This document shows positions 53,787 through 62,840 of a DNA stretch of 63,183 nt, one piece after another. Where the stretch lies: contig CAJTEM010000028.1 in assembly GCA_910575255.1 (NCBI GenBank), positions 1 through 63,183 on the forward strand, read 5' to 3'. The position numbers were made by a program, and so were the translations under genes. Below the pieces are notes generated by a model. The model had not been told where the DNA came from and searched no databases. It was given only the letters and a program-made list of their open reading frames with translations. Numbering within the stretch: position 1 is the first letter of the stretch; each line of letters starts with the position of its first letter. Origin of the DNA: Lachnospiraceae bacterium. Its GTDB lineage: Bacteria > Bacillota > Clostridia > Lachnospirales > Lachnospiraceae.

Positions 53787-54416
53787 TTAAGAATTATAGT
53801 TTTGGTTTTTGAAATAATCCGAATCATCAACTACGTCTGTATCAAAGTATGGTTTGAAATTAGAGACATACTTTAATTCACAAGTTCTTTCTGCTATTTT
53901 TTTTGCAGGGACACCACCCACTACTGTGTATGGAGGAACATCTTTTGTTACAACAGCGCCTGCTGCTATTACGGCACCTGTTCCAATTGTTATGCCAGGA
54001 AGAATAAAACTCCTTGCGCCAATCCAGACATTATCCTGTATAATTATTTCTTTAGCCTGAATTTTGAAATACGCGTCGTTATAATCATGCTGTGTTGTTA
54101 AAATAGCTGTTTCAAAGGATATGTTGACATTATTTCCTATATAGATACCATGTCTGCCATCAAAATAGCATTTTCTGTTAATTACACAATTATCACCTAT
54201 ATGTATAATACACTGGTGATGATAGCCAGTAACGAATAGCCCCATTGCAATATTAGAATCCTTTCCAATTTGCATTTTTGTGAAATGCCTGTAATAGAAA
54301 TGGCGTAAACGGTAGCTTGGTATATTAGCAATAAAATGATTACCTATATAATATTTAAGAGCCATTAGCCAATAATAAAACTTGCATTGTAATAGGAATG
54401 CTTTGATTTTTTTCAT
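53787..54416 (-). CDS. Hexapeptide-repeat O-acetyltransferase
   Basis: A 209-residue left-handed beta-helix acyltransferase of the maltose/xenobiotic acetyltransferase group. Hexapeptide turns run from about residue 50 to 180: [66 protein letters not shown] and the closing [11 protein letters not shown]. The catalytic His is probably in TTQHDYND. It likely adds acetyl from acetyl-CoA to a sugar of the glycan. It sits between the GT fusion and the GT4 gene. Confidence 0.93.
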   Translation of the reverse strand: MKKIKAFLLQCKFYYWLMALKYYIGNHFIANIPSYRLRHFYYRHFTKMQIGKDSNIAMGLFVTGYHHQCIIHIGDNCVINRKCYFDGRHGIYIGNNVNISFETAILTTQHDYNDAYFKIQAKEIIIQDNVWIGARSFILPGITIGTGAVIAAGAVVTKDVPPYTVVGGVPAKKIAERTCELKYVSNFKPYFDTDVVDDSDYFKNQNYNS

Positions 54417-54428
54417 ACCATAATCCTT

Positions 54429-56333
54429 CTAATAATAATATTCAAATAGGGTAGGATCGATTTCCTCCCACTTTTTTTTACAATATAACTCATTTCGCTT
54501 CATAAGTTCTTTATGATGTTTGCTTCCGCTTTTAGTTGTTTGATGCGGCAAATGTTTAATAAGCATATATGGCGTATAAGCTGTTTCGTAACCTAAATTG
54601 CGAATTTTAAATGACAGGTCAGTATCTTCGAAGCAAGTGGGATCATAGAATTCATCAAAACCCTTAATAATATCAAACACACTCCTCTTCATGAGCAGTC
54701 CGCTGGTAGCTAGTAAACCAATGTCTGTTCTATATAGCATATCTGGTTCTATGCCGCGATCCGGAAGATAATCAACTATTAATGCAGATAATTTTTCCGG
54801 ATAAAACCATCCTGCATTCCAGGCCACAGCACCGATGCCGACATGTTTGGCCATAATATTTATAGCAGTATCCATCCAGTGATCACCGATAATCCATTGA
54901 TCGCTATCTAAAAAGTAAATATATTCCCCGTTTGAGTATTTAACTCCTAAATTTCGACCAGAGGAACAGCCATTTTTATTATTTTTTACAATTTTTACAG
55001 ATTTATTATTTTGATATTTTTCCAGCAATAATTCATAAGATCCATCTGTGCTGTCATTGTCAACTACGATGATTTCGTAATCATAGGTATTGAACTGCAA
55101 AAGAGTATCTACACATCTGAAAATTACAGATTTATTATTTCGGTTAAGTATGATAACACTTATACTTATTTTGTTCTCTTTGCGTGGAAATAGATCCAAT
55201 ATTCTATTGCATAATTTATAATAATTATAATTAATGCTAAAGCCGTCAGGTACTAAGTTATCACTGTCAAAGGATTGAAATTTAGCGCATATAGCATCAA
55301 TAGAATTACAATATATAATATTAGGAAATAAAGCACAGTCGGACTCTGTGGTAATGACTGTTTTTTGCATAGCAGTATGCCGGTATACCATTCGCTTGCA
55401 ATCAAGCGGATCTGATGAGTTTTTTATGGGAAGAAAAATAAAATCGGCATATTTATAATACATGGGCAGATCTTTTTTATATTTATGGCCAATAAAATAA
55501 ATATTTGAACTATAGGAGGTTTTCTCTTTTGGTGTATGCCCAAGGACATAAAATTCATACTGAGATTGCTTTCTTGCAACATTATTCAGACATTGAAAAT
55601 CGATATCTTTACCCTCTACAAGAATGATTTTAGTAGGGTTTTTCTTCTCGTTTATATCAGGAGGTTTTGGATAGGATAAATTAGGCTCAAACAGAGCATT
55701 ATCTACCCAACATTCATCCTCTTTTTTAATATTATTCAGAAAAACCATTTTTAATTTGTGGGACGATCCGAATTCTATATACTTTCCAAATTTTACATTA
55801 TTTTCTGAAAAAATAAATAAAGCATCGTTATTAATTAGTGAGACAATATCCCGCATTTTTGTTGTCTTTAAATTTATTTTTTTAGAAACGGGTTCTGCAA
55901 TAGAAGGGAAATTTCCGTTTTCTAAAAAAGCATAATACACATCAAACCCCATTTCATTAAATGCTTTGGCGATTTCTGCAATTATTGTATTTCCAAGGCA
56001 TCCGGAATAAGAAAGTTCATCAAAAATCCAGACTTGTTGGCTGTTTTTTTTAATAATGGATGAACTATGGTTAGCTATAGTCATTTCTAAAAGGTCAAGA
56101 TTTCTTTTTAATGGTTCTAAATTGTCAAAAACACATAATGGCTTACAATTACATTTCTGTTTGAAAAATTTGGATAATAACCATTTGAGAAAGTCAATTT
56201 TTTCTGCAATATTTCCATGAATAATTTGAATATTAATTCTTTTTATAGCGAGCCCCAATCGATATCCTTTTCCGATCTGTGTTTCAGAAGTCAACCTTTT
56301 TGTTTCGGAAAAGATTTGTTTTTCCTGTTCCAT
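54429..56333 (-). CDS. Two-domain glycosyltransferase with C-terminal GT2
   Basis: A 634-residue protein. The C-terminal ~240 residues are a GT2 domain: ISISVIILNRNNKSVIFRCV, IIVVDNDSTDGSYELL, GCSSGRNLGVKYSNGEYIYF and LDSDQWI (metal motif). The first ~390 residues look like part of a GT-B fold: FDELSYSGCLGNTIIAEIAK and the later YKYADFIFLPIKNSSDPLDC; its completeness is uncertain. A frame extends to TTG 56351, but GGGAGAGG is well placed for ATG 56333. The joint suggests two linked glycosylation steps or a targeting role for the N-terminal part. Substrates unknown. Confidence 0.82.
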   Translation of the reverse strand: MEQEKQIFSETKRLTSETQIGKGYRLGLAIKRINIQIIHGNIAEKIDFLKWLLSKFFKQKCNCKPLCVFDNLEPLKRNLDLLEMTIANHSSSIIKKNSQQVWIFDELSYSGCLGNTIIAEIAKAFNEMGFDVYYAFLENGNFPSIAEPVSKKINLKTTKMRDIVSLINNDALFIFSENNVKFGKYIEFGSSHKLKMVFLNNIKKEDECWVDNALFEPNLSYPKPPDINEKKNPTKIILVEGKDIDFQCLNNVARKQSQYEFYVLGHTPKEKTSYSSNIYFIGHKYKKDLPMYYKYADFIFLPIKNSSDPLDCKRMVYRHTAMQKTVITTESDCALFPNIIYCNSIDAICAKFQSFDSDNLVPDGFSINYNYYKLCNRILDLFPRKENKISISVIILNRNNKSVIFRCVDTLLQFNTYDYEIIVVDNDSTDGSYELLLEKYQNNKSVKIVKNNKNGCSSGRNLGVKYSNGEYIYFLDSDQWIIGDHWMDTAINIMAKHVGIGAVAWNAGWFYPEKLSALIVDYLPDRGIEPDMLYRTDIGLLATSGLLMKRSVFDIIKGFDEFYDPTCFEDTDLSFKIRNLGYETAYTPYMLIKHLPHQTTKSGSKHHKELMKRNELYCKKKWEEIDPTLFEYYY

Positions 56334-56390
56334 TTTCTTAACCTCTCCCAATTTATGTTAATGTATGATAAGAGCTATTTTATCTGTATA

Positions 56391-57500
56391 CTAATTTGAT
56401 CTTTGTGAGAAAAGTGAGTGGGTGAAAAAATATTTGAAGCTTTTCTTTGGTGGGATTTCATTTTGTTTAATTCTTTCTTCTTCCATTTTTTTGAATTCTT
56501 TTAAAGCTTTTTGTAATTCTTCTATTTCAGCCTGATATTTTTCATTTTCTGCATGAAGTAATATACATCTCTCTTTCAGATCACTATTTTCATTTTCTAT
56601 ATTTTCCAGTTTATCTTTCAGAATTTGATTTTTTTGGTCTTTTTGATCATTTTCTGCATGGAGAGTATTAATAACATCGCTGGCATAATTTAAGCGATTT
56701 TGTAATTCAAATACACTTGTTTTTAATTCCGTTACACCTATATTCTTTTGCATGAAATCTAGCTTCATTGTTTCTTCTTCCCCTGTTTTGAAGATAAATC
56801 CGATAAGAGCATTACTATTTTTATCTATAATGTTATTCGTAATATTTTCCTTATATAAAAAATCTTTTTTTAGGGCAACATTCATGATATACTCAGTAAA
56901 CTTAGTGCCAACATAAAAGCAATCGACATATTTAAAACCTTCTTGTTTAAATCGATTGATATAATCTGTCCGTAAAAATTCTCTTCCCCAAATCCAGGAA
57001 TCAGTGCTATCCATTTGATGGCGATATAAAAGATAGGGAATAGAGATAGCATTAGGAACAATGAATATAAAATACTTGGTTTGTATTGTTTTTAAATTTC
57101 GTATAATTTCATCTAATTCCCCGTCATTAAAGTGTTCAAGAACACCACAATTCCATACAATATCATATTTTTTATCAATATGCAGATCAAATAGATCCTG
57201 GCATATATAGTTTCCTTGAACACTATGCTTTGAAAACATTTTTTTTGCAAAGTCTAAAGATTTTGGACTAAAGTCAAGGAGTGTGACATCAATTCCCTGC
57301 TTTGCAAATAAAGTTGATAAATGCCCGCTTCCAGAGCCTAATTCGATGGCAGAGATATTTTCTGATTGATTACATAAACATTGGATTATGGAGATTAAGG
57401 TATCAGCTATTTCTTCTTCAGAGTCTGTTATCTCTTCCAAATAAGTTTCAGCTACATAATCCCATGTTTCTACTTTGGAGGTGTGTTTTTGATTTATCAT
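56391..57500 (-). CDS. SAM methyltransferase with C-terminal coiled coil
   Basis: A 369-residue protein. Residues ~40-190 are a class I methyltransferase: SAIELGSGSGHLSTLFAKQG (motif I), VTLLDFSPKSLDFA, YDIVWNCGVLEHFNDGELD. After a short link, residues ~260-345 form a coiled coil rich in Glu, Lys, Gln and Asn, followed by a basic C-terminal tail (KKSFKYFFTHSLFSQRSN), possibly membrane-binding. It lies 24 bases after the Wzt gene that has a C-terminal domain. That pairing recalls O-antigen systems where a terminal methyl is read by Wzt, so it may cap the chain. Substrate and acceptor unknown. Confidence 0.8.
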   Translation of the reverse strand: MINQKHTSKVETWDYVAETYLEEITDSEEEIADTLISIIQCLCNQSENISAIELGSGSGHLSTLFAKQGIDVTLLDFSPKSLDFAKKMFSKHSVQGNYICQDLFDLHIDKKYDIVWNCGVLEHFNDGELDEIIRNLKTIQTKYFIFIVPNAISIPYLLYRHQMDSTDSWIWGREFLRTDYINRFKQEGFKYVDCFYVGTKFTEYIMNVALKKDFLYKENITNNIIDKNSNALIGFIFKTGEEETMKLDFMQKNIGVTELKTSVFELQNRLNYASDVINTLHAENDQKDQKNQILKDKLENIENENSDLKERCILLHAENEKYQAEIEELQKALKEFKKMEEERIKQNEIPPKKSFKYFFTHSLFSQRSN

Positions 57501-57524
57501 AAGGTCTCCTAAACTATAAAAATA

Positions 57525-58772
57525 TTAATATATCTTTCCATCAACAATCCATTTTGTATCCAAATTACAAATCCCCTGTCTTTGCTTATCACAAATAAGT
57601 TTGAATTGTTTGACATTTTTTATTTCCTCGTAAACTTCATTTGTTTCTGAGATCATGCCAACATCAATATAGTAAATGCCGGATAATAATTCTAATTTTT
57701 CAATAATAACGGATGCAATACCCTGATCTGATACAGTGGCAGTTATGTTTTTTTCTATTACCATATGGGTTCCGAAGCAATGAATGCCATCACTTCGATA
57801 TATTGCGATGCCAAAATTGACATTAAGATTTTTGATCAGGCTTTTATACTTTAAAAGAATTTCAATACGGGAACCGGTGCTGTAGGTACTACATTCCTTT
57901 CCGATTTCGTTTCTTAAAATTACATCTGTAAAGTAAATCTTTTTATTTCCCCAGCTGACTGCTTTGGGATCATAAAATGACGGAACTATAATTTGTACAT
58001 TTCTATTTGTACTCTTTTCAGAGTATTGAAAAGATTTTTGTTCGATTTCTTGCTGATAGTGCATATGCACATCTCTGCATATGCCATCTTCGCGTATATT
58101 GCCATTTTCCAGCCAGATAGTTCTATCACATATTTGCTCAATTTGTCCAAGAGAATGAGATACGATGACAATTGTAGTTCCCTCAGATTTGATTTCTTTT
58201 AATTTTTCCATGCATTTTTGCTGAAACCCCAAATCACCAACAGCTAAAATTTCATCAATTAGTAAGATATCAGCATCTACATTAATAGCAACTGAAAATG
58301 CTAAACGCATATACATTCCGGAAGAATATGTTCTTACGGGATTGTCTATAAACTCTTCGATTTCAGAAAATTCGATAATTTTTTCCAGGCGGGACGAAAT
58401 TTCACGTTTAGATAAGCCAAAAATAGATGCATTCGTATAAATATTTTCTTTTCCACTTAAATCAGGGTGAAAACCGGCACCTAATTCAATAAGGCTTGAT
58501 ACTCTTCCGTGCATTGAAACCGTTCCTTTGTTGGGGTATATAATTTTTGCTAAAAGTTTTAATGTGGTACTTTTTCCACATCCATTTTTTCCAATTATTC
58601 CAATAGACTCCCCTTTTTTTACACAAAAACTAAGGTCATTTAGCACTACCCGCTCTTCATAGCGATTTCTGTCTTTAAACAAAATTCGCTCTTTTAATCC
58701 CCACCCTTTGTCGGAATATATTTTGAATTTTTTTGAAATATGCTGTAATTCTATAGCGTTTGGATTTTCCAT
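57525..58772 (-). CDS. Polysaccharide ABC exporter ATPase, Wzt with C-terminal domain
   Basis: A 415-residue Wzt. The ATPase half has Walker A GKNGCGKSTTL (residues 61-71), RTYSSGMYMRLAFSVAI, ILLIDEILAVGD and VIVSHSLGQIEQI. Residues ~245-415 form an extra beta-rich domain beginning near VQIIVPSFYDPKAVSWG and containing EILLKYKSLIKNLNVNFGIA, the kind of Wzt C-terminal domain that binds the end of the glycan in E. coli O9a and similar systems. It pairs with the permease at 58817. The 245-residue Wzt at 32693 lacks this domain. Confidence 0.95.
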   Translation of the reverse strand: MENPNAIELQHISKKFKIYSDKGWGLKERILFKDRNRYEERVVLNDLSFCVKKGESIGIIGKNGCGKSTTLKLLAKIIYPNKGTVSMHGRVSSLIELGAGFHPDLSGKENIYTNASIFGLSKREISSRLEKIIEFSEIEEFIDNPVRTYSSGMYMRLAFSVAINVDADILLIDEILAVGDLGFQQKCMEKLKEIKSEGTTIVIVSHSLGQIEQICDRTIWLENGNIREDGICRDVHMHYQQEIEQKSFQYSEKSTNRNVQIIVPSFYDPKAVSWGNKKIYFTDVILRNEIGKECSTYSTGSRIEILLKYKSLIKNLNVNFGIAIYRSDGIHCFGTHMVIEKNITATVSDQGIASVIIEKLELLSGIYYIDVGMISETNEVYEEIKNVKQFKLICDKQRQGICNLDTKWIVDGKIY

Positions 58773-58816
58773 TATATCTATTGTCCCTCTCAGTTCCCTA
58801 TAGCATATCTAATGAG

Positions 58817-59590
58817 TCACATTTCTTCTGCGAATCCTTTTTTTAACTTATTAAATAATATAAAACCTAATATTAAGCTGACTACACCTGTAATGGATGC
58901 TCCAATTAGTGTATTTAAAGAAGGTATCCTTTTGTAGAATAGAATATCTCTATATGCAATAATAATAGGAGTCATTGGATTTAGATTGAATAGCGGTTTG
59001 TATTGTTCCGGAACCATTTCCTGAGTATATAATATTGGAGTAAGGTACATCCAAGCCATTGAAAGATTGTTTAAAATATGTTCTAAATCTCTGAAATATA
59101 CAGTTATGGCAGAAGCAACAAAAGAAAACCCTAATGCCAGAATATATTCAATCAACATAATAAGTGGTAAAAATAATAAGGCGGCAGGATTGATTCCGTG
59201 ATTAGTAACAATAATAGCAACGAAAATAACAATGAATGAAAATAACATATTAATAAATGAACTGGTTACATATGCAACAGGAAGAACCTCACGTGGAAAA
59301 AAAATTTTTTTAACTAAGTCTTGCTGCTGTAATATAACAGTAGAACCGCTGGTAATGCAGGAACTAAAAAAAATCCATGGAACTAATGCAACAAAGAGAA
59401 ACATAGAAAAATTATCTATTCCCATTTTTACAATAATTGAAAAAACGATACTATACACAATAAGCTGTAGCAGAGGATTGACGAATGTCCATAAAAAACC
59501 TAAAACAGAACCCTTATAACGTCCTCTCAGATCTTTTCTAACTAAACTGACAATCATTTCTCTGTAATTATAGATATCTTTTATGATCAT
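58817..59590 (-). CDS. Polysaccharide ABC exporter permease (Wzm)
   Basis: A 257-residue Wzm/TagG-type permease with six membrane helices. Family segments are VRKDLRGRYKGSVLGFLWTF, VNPLLQLIVYSIVFSIIV, FFPREVLPVAYVTSSFINML, ITVYFRDLEHILNNL and MYLTPILYTQEMVPEQYKPL. The frame opens at 59614, but ATG 59590 has GGAG 9 bases upstream. It overlaps the end of the GT gene by 23 bases. With the ATPase gene 44 bases downstream it forms the second exporter. Normal length, without the extracytoplasmic insert of the first permease. Confidence 0.94.
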   Translation of the reverse strand: MIIKDIYNYREMIVSLVRKDLRGRYKGSVLGFLWTFVNPLLQLIVYSIVFSIIVKMGIDNFSMFLFVALVPWIFFSSCITSGSTVILQQQDLVKKIFFPREVLPVAYVTSSFINMLFSFIVIFVAIIVTNHGINPAALLFLPLIMLIEYILALGFSFVASAITVYFRDLEHILNNLSMAWMYLTPILYTQEMVPEQYKPLFNLNPMTPIIIAYRDILFYKRIPSLNTLIGASITGVVSLILGFILFNKLKKGFAEEM

Positions 59591-60719
59591 TTTTCGTATC
59601 TCCATAATCAGCAATCAGTGAAAGTATCAGATCACTTCTTTGCTTCCAATTGTTTTTATTAAAAAAGGTTTTGATCTCCTCCTGAGTGGAAAAGGGAGAG
59701 GATAAATTTTTTTGATGACATAAAAATAAAAATTCATTTTTTGTTTTGTATGTATATATGAAATTTTTGTATTTTTTCAATTCAAGACTGTCTACAGCAA
59801 TTACAGGTTTATTCATGGCTAAATATTCGTAAATTTTAACTGGATCAATTGTGTCCAGAAATGAACTGTTCTTAAATGGGTATAGACAAACATCAAAACA
59901 CTGGATCCATTCTGATACCTGATCCTTCGGAATAGTCCCATAATAATGAACATTAGAAATGCTGATTTTTTCAATTAATACAGGACCAACTAAAACAATT
60001 TCACATTCAGGTAAGGCAATGGCCAAACTACGAATCAATTCCAGATCAAACCAATGTCCGATTGTGCCAATATAGCCAAACCGACGTTTCTTTGTTGGAG
60101 GGAGAGGTGGCTTGCGGATTGGTAAGGGCGTTTTCTGTTCAAAACAGGTTCCGTTTGGCACTTGATGAACATAAGGATGGCGTGCGTATAAATCTTGATA
60201 AAAAGCTGTCGATGTTACAAAAATTATGTTCGCATTTTTCTCAAGCCTTGTTCGCATTCGTATCAAAAAATGTTTAACAGAGCTATTTTGTTCCAACGCA
60301 ACATTGTCATCCATCTTGTCATAAACCAATATTGGGGAACATGAATCATTGCCTGAAAATATCCGGCTGTTTCTCACCAAACGATAACACCCCTCGTATC
60401 CAATCCACACAAGATCTGCATGGGAGAGCAATTTTCTCAGCTGCAGCCGCTCAAACCAGGTATTAATATGAAGTTTGTCATAGTATTGAAGCCGGATATG
60501 GGCGGCAAACAGCCCGTTAGGGCGGAAAATATGGAGCCGTGGATTTACATCATATTGGTAAGAGTGAAAATCCCAGTCTCTCTTTTTCAGGCACCGCATT
60601 CCTGTTATGGTTGGATCGATGTACCAGACCTCATGATATCTGGAGATTTCCTCAGCGAGACATTGGGGACGCTGTTTAATGTCTGAGTAGGGGATAGGAG
60701 CAAAATATATTATTTTCAT
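59568..60719 (-). CDS. Glycosyltransferase, TuaH-like GT-B
   Basis: A 383-residue GT-B fold enzyme. IIYFAPIPYSDIKQRPQCLA, LVWIGYEGCYRLV, YDKMDDNVALEQNS, RRFGYIGTIGHWFDLELIRS and YPFKNSSFLDTIDPVKIYEY (donor Glu region) are recognisable; the layout resembles teichuronic acid glycosyltransferase TuaH. It is the first gene of the minus-strand operon 60719 to 44773. No clear minus-strand promoter was found in the 429-base gap 60720-61148, which also holds a relic and a terminator. Donor unknown. Confidence 0.85.
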   Translation of the reverse strand: MKIIYFAPIPYSDIKQRPQCLAEEISRYHEVWYIDPTITGMRCLKKRDWDFHSYQYDVNPRLHIFRPNGLFAAHIRLQYYDKLHINTWFERLQLRKLLSHADLVWIGYEGCYRLVRNSRIFSGNDSCSPILVYDKMDDNVALEQNSSVKHFLIRMRTRLEKNANIIFVTSTAFYQDLYARHPYVHQVPNGTCFEQKTPLPIRKPPLPPTKKRRFGYIGTIGHWFDLELIRSLAIALPECEIVLVGPVLIEKISISNVHYYGTIPKDQVSEWIQCFDVCLYPFKNSSFLDTIDPVKIYEYLAMNKPVIAVDSLELKKYKNFIYTYKTKNEFLFLCHQKNLSSPFSTQEEIKTFFNKNNWKQRSDLILSLIADYGDTKNDHKRYL

Positions 60720-60908
60720 GGTTAGCTATACTTTTTTGTGGTCGATAAAAAGGGACAAAAGAGGTAGTTTTCACGGAATTAGTTTCTTATATTTTCCCTT
60801 ATAGGAAGTGGTACAAAAAGCGGCATAAAATAAGGGTTTTTAGGGGGATGGAATTGAGGAGCGGGAGATTATAGGTTATAATATATAAAAACATAAAGGG
60901 GGTAATCA

Positions 60909-61037
60909 ATGAAAAGACCGTTGCCGATCGGCGTTGATAATTTTGAAAAGATGATCAAAGGGTATCGGAAGATTGATTGTTATGGGGTTGCATTCTTTCG
61001 GAAGAACTGTGAGGTGCGGTTGAGGGAGGCGCTGTAA
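60909..61037 (+). pseudogene. 42-codon deletion relic of an AAA-ATPase-like gene
   Basis: A short frame joins the beginning and the end of an AAA-ATPase-like/PDDEXK gene: [18 protein letters not shown] (family start; compare the start of the 35174 gene) passes directly into [17 protein letters not shown] (family end; compare the end of the 37274 piece, MAFWKKRCLVKI). More than 450 codons between them are gone, with the frame kept. AAAGGGGG precedes ATG 60909. It may make a 42-residue peptide, but more likely is a scar of a deletion. Confidence 0.75.
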
Positions 61038-61074
61038 GGTTAATAAAAGGGAGAAAAGTATTTTTCTATAAAAA

Positions 61075-61098
61075 AACAAGGGGTTTTTGCCCCCTGTT
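61075..61098 (-). terminator. Terminator of the RelA/SpoT operon
   Basis: On the minus strand AACA-G-GGGG and CCCC-T-TGTT form a hairpin with an AAAAA loop region, followed by TTTTTTTATAG. It lies 51 bases past the last gene of the minus-strand operon. Confidence 0.75.
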
Positions 61099-61148
61099 AT
61101 ATGTTTTTTGTTTTCCTATTATGTTGCCATTATTCCCGCCGAATATAG

Positions 61149-61667
61149 TTATGTAAGAATCTTTCCCACCTCAAAAGAATATAACATTGCTTCCAGGCAC
61201 TGTTTATCAATGTTTCTATACTTCAAGTGGTAATTAATGTGTTTTAAATACTTTAAAAATTGTTCCTCCTGCTTGGCATCCAAAGGGGATGTCTCATCTG
61301 GCATTAATAACTCATGAGCTATGTATGTAGTCAGAAAACCTTCATTGGCAAAAACCAGTCTGGCATTCGTAGAATCATGCCGAACCTGTAATGGCTTCCT
61401 CCTTAATATCCAAAAGACCTGATAAGCAACAATTTTAGAAAGGTTAATATGCTCGATTTTATGAAAGGTTTTTAGGCGATAAACATCTGTAAAATAATCC
61501 ATCAGCACCTGGTGCAAAATATCATGGTTAATTAGAAGGTCTGCCTGTTGTCCCCGTTCGTTAATATATTCCTGCATCTTATCGTATAAGTATTTAAAAC
61601 GATCTGATATAGTTTCTCTTCCAAAATATTCTACAATCTCATCATAGCTGAATGTTGTCTTTTCCAT
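61149..61667 (-). CDS. Hypothetical third gene of the RelA/SpoT operon
   Basis: A 172-residue soluble, mainly helical protein. It begins MEKTTFSYDEIVEYFGRE and later has DLLINHDILHQVLMDYFTDV, FLTTYIAHELLMP and YHLKYRNIDKQCLEAML. No catalytic motif is seen. The frame opens at 61703, but GGAGG (61675-61680 area) selects ATG 61667. It overlaps the upstream 85-residue gene by 26 bases, so translation is coupled. As part of an operon led by an alarmone-synthetase-like gene it could be an antitoxin or adaptor; this is inference. I do not recognise the family. Confidence 0.72.
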   Translation of the reverse strand: MEKTTFSYDEIVEYFGRETISDRFKYLYDKMQEYINERGQQADLLINHDILHQVLMDYFTDVYRLKTFHKIEHINLSKIVAYQVFWILRRKPLQVRHDSTNARLVFANEGFLTTYIAHELLMPDETSPLDAKQEEQFLKYLKHINYHLKYRNIDKQCLEAMLYSFEVGKILT

Positions 61668-61899
61668 CTTCTTCCTCCAGCATATTAAGAATCTTCTTAC
61701 CATTAGAAGATTTTAGAAAAAAGAAATATGATATATAATCATTTTCCTCTAAAGTGCCTGTGAATCTGTTGAACTTATTGGGGAGAAGATCCATGGATAA
61801 TTCCCCGCTGTCTATCTTTTCCAACAGGCGAAAAGCGCCTTCTTCAGCCTTGACAGAATTCAAAACCTTGTTTTTGGCAGGAAAATTGTTCATAATCAT
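61642..61899 (-). CDS. Small hypothetical protein in RelA/SpoT operon
   Basis: An 85-residue protein: NNFPAKNKVLNSVKAEEGAF at the start, a middle FNRFTGTLEENDYISYFFFL and a Lys/Glu-rich end. No family is known to me. GGAGGAG lies 6 bases before ATG 61899. It starts 17 bases after the synthetase gene ends and overlaps the next gene by 26 bases. Small size and coupling suit an antitoxin, immunity protein or regulator, but nothing in the sequence proves it. Confidence 0.68.
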   Translation of the reverse strand: MIMNNFPAKNKVLNSVKAEEGAFRLLEKIDSGELSMDLLPNKFNRFTGTLEENDYISYFFFLKSSNGKKILNMLEEEDGKDNIQL

Positions 61900-61916
61900 T
61901 TCGTTCTCCTCCTTAA

Positions 61917-62840
61917 TCAGAATAATAATTTGAGTTTTTCTTTTAGTTCCAGTCCATCTGTATTTGCATCTTCAACAGTATCCCATTCTGTATTTTCAGT
62001 ATTTTCCGGGGTACCTTGCTCAAAATCTGACTTCTCATAAAAAGAAATCAACCGATCCGCAGCAATTGCCAAACTACTTAGGACACTGGCATATTCCTGC
62101 TTCTTTTTATTATTCTGATCATATGGGTATTTAATACGGTGGTCAAATTCCAGCCAGCCTTCTTCAAAAAGGGTTCTTACCTGTATTTCGAAATATATTG
62201 TCTCATAACGTATGATATAATGGATTGACCGGTAATGTGACTTGGAATAATCGATCTTTAAATGAGCATCTACATAAATATCCCTGTCCTCGTGAGAAGT
62301 TACATATACAACAGGTTCTTCTGCGTGGTAGCTGTTCTCCAGACCCTTTCTTTTTGCTGTAGCTTCTTCAAGATACCTGTCATAGTTTTCTATAATATCC
62401 TTCGGAGCATGCACGTACCGCTCTGGTATATTGCGGAATATTTTGAGCAGACTGTCATGGACGTCTCTCCAATCACGCTTATCCAGGATAATAATCCTTA
62501 CCCCTATTAAATCCGTGATAATTTTATTATAATTACTCTCATCGATCTCTTTATATTTATCTGGCTTGTTATTCACATTACGGATGATTTTTTCGATAAG
62601 ATGGTCGGCATCTTTTATACGGCACCGAATTGAGTGGACTGTTCCTGCAAGCTCTTCATTTAATATGGAAAGTATGGTTGCTTTCAGTTTTTCCAGAGAT
62701 GGAATCGTGTTTTGATAATTTTGATAAATTTTTCCTAATTCGCTTTTCGAGATAGGACAATTATCGATATTTTTCTGCTTTATATTTAGCTCTTTTTGAA
62801 TCCTTTTTAAGTCGAATTCCCTACCCACTTCAAATGCCAT
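61917..62840 (-). CDS. RelA/SpoT-domain nucleotide pyrophosphokinase-like protein
   Basis: A 307-residue protein with a RelA/SpoT synthetase domain. From ATG 62840, the order is IRCRIKDADHLIEKI (residues ~71-85; the Arg-Lys basic strip), DLIGVRIIILDKRDW (~110), SKSHYRSIHYIIRYE (~199-213), FEIQVRTLFEEGWLEFDHRI (~217-236) with the catalytic Glu in EIQVRT. No hydrolase (HD) domain is present. It may make (p)ppGpp or (p)ppApp, or pyrophosphorylate another target, as toxic small alarmone synthetases do. AGGGG is best placed for ATG 62840; ATG 62843 and TTG 62882 are alternatives. It leads a three-gene operon. Confidence 0.88.
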   Translation of the reverse strand: MAFEVGREFDLKRIQKELNIKQKNIDNCPISKSELGKIYQNYQNTIPSLEKLKATILSILNEELAGTVHSIRCRIKDADHLIEKIIRNVNNKPDKYKEIDESNYNKIITDLIGVRIIILDKRDWRDVHDSLLKIFRNIPERYVHAPKDIIENYDRYLEEATAKRKGLENSYHAEEPVVYVTSHEDRDIYVDAHLKIDYSKSHYRSIHYIIRYETIYFEIQVRTLFEEGWLEFDHRIKYPYDQNNKKKQEYASVLSSLAIAADRLISFYEKSDFEQGTPENTENTEWDTVEDANTDGLELKEKLKLLF

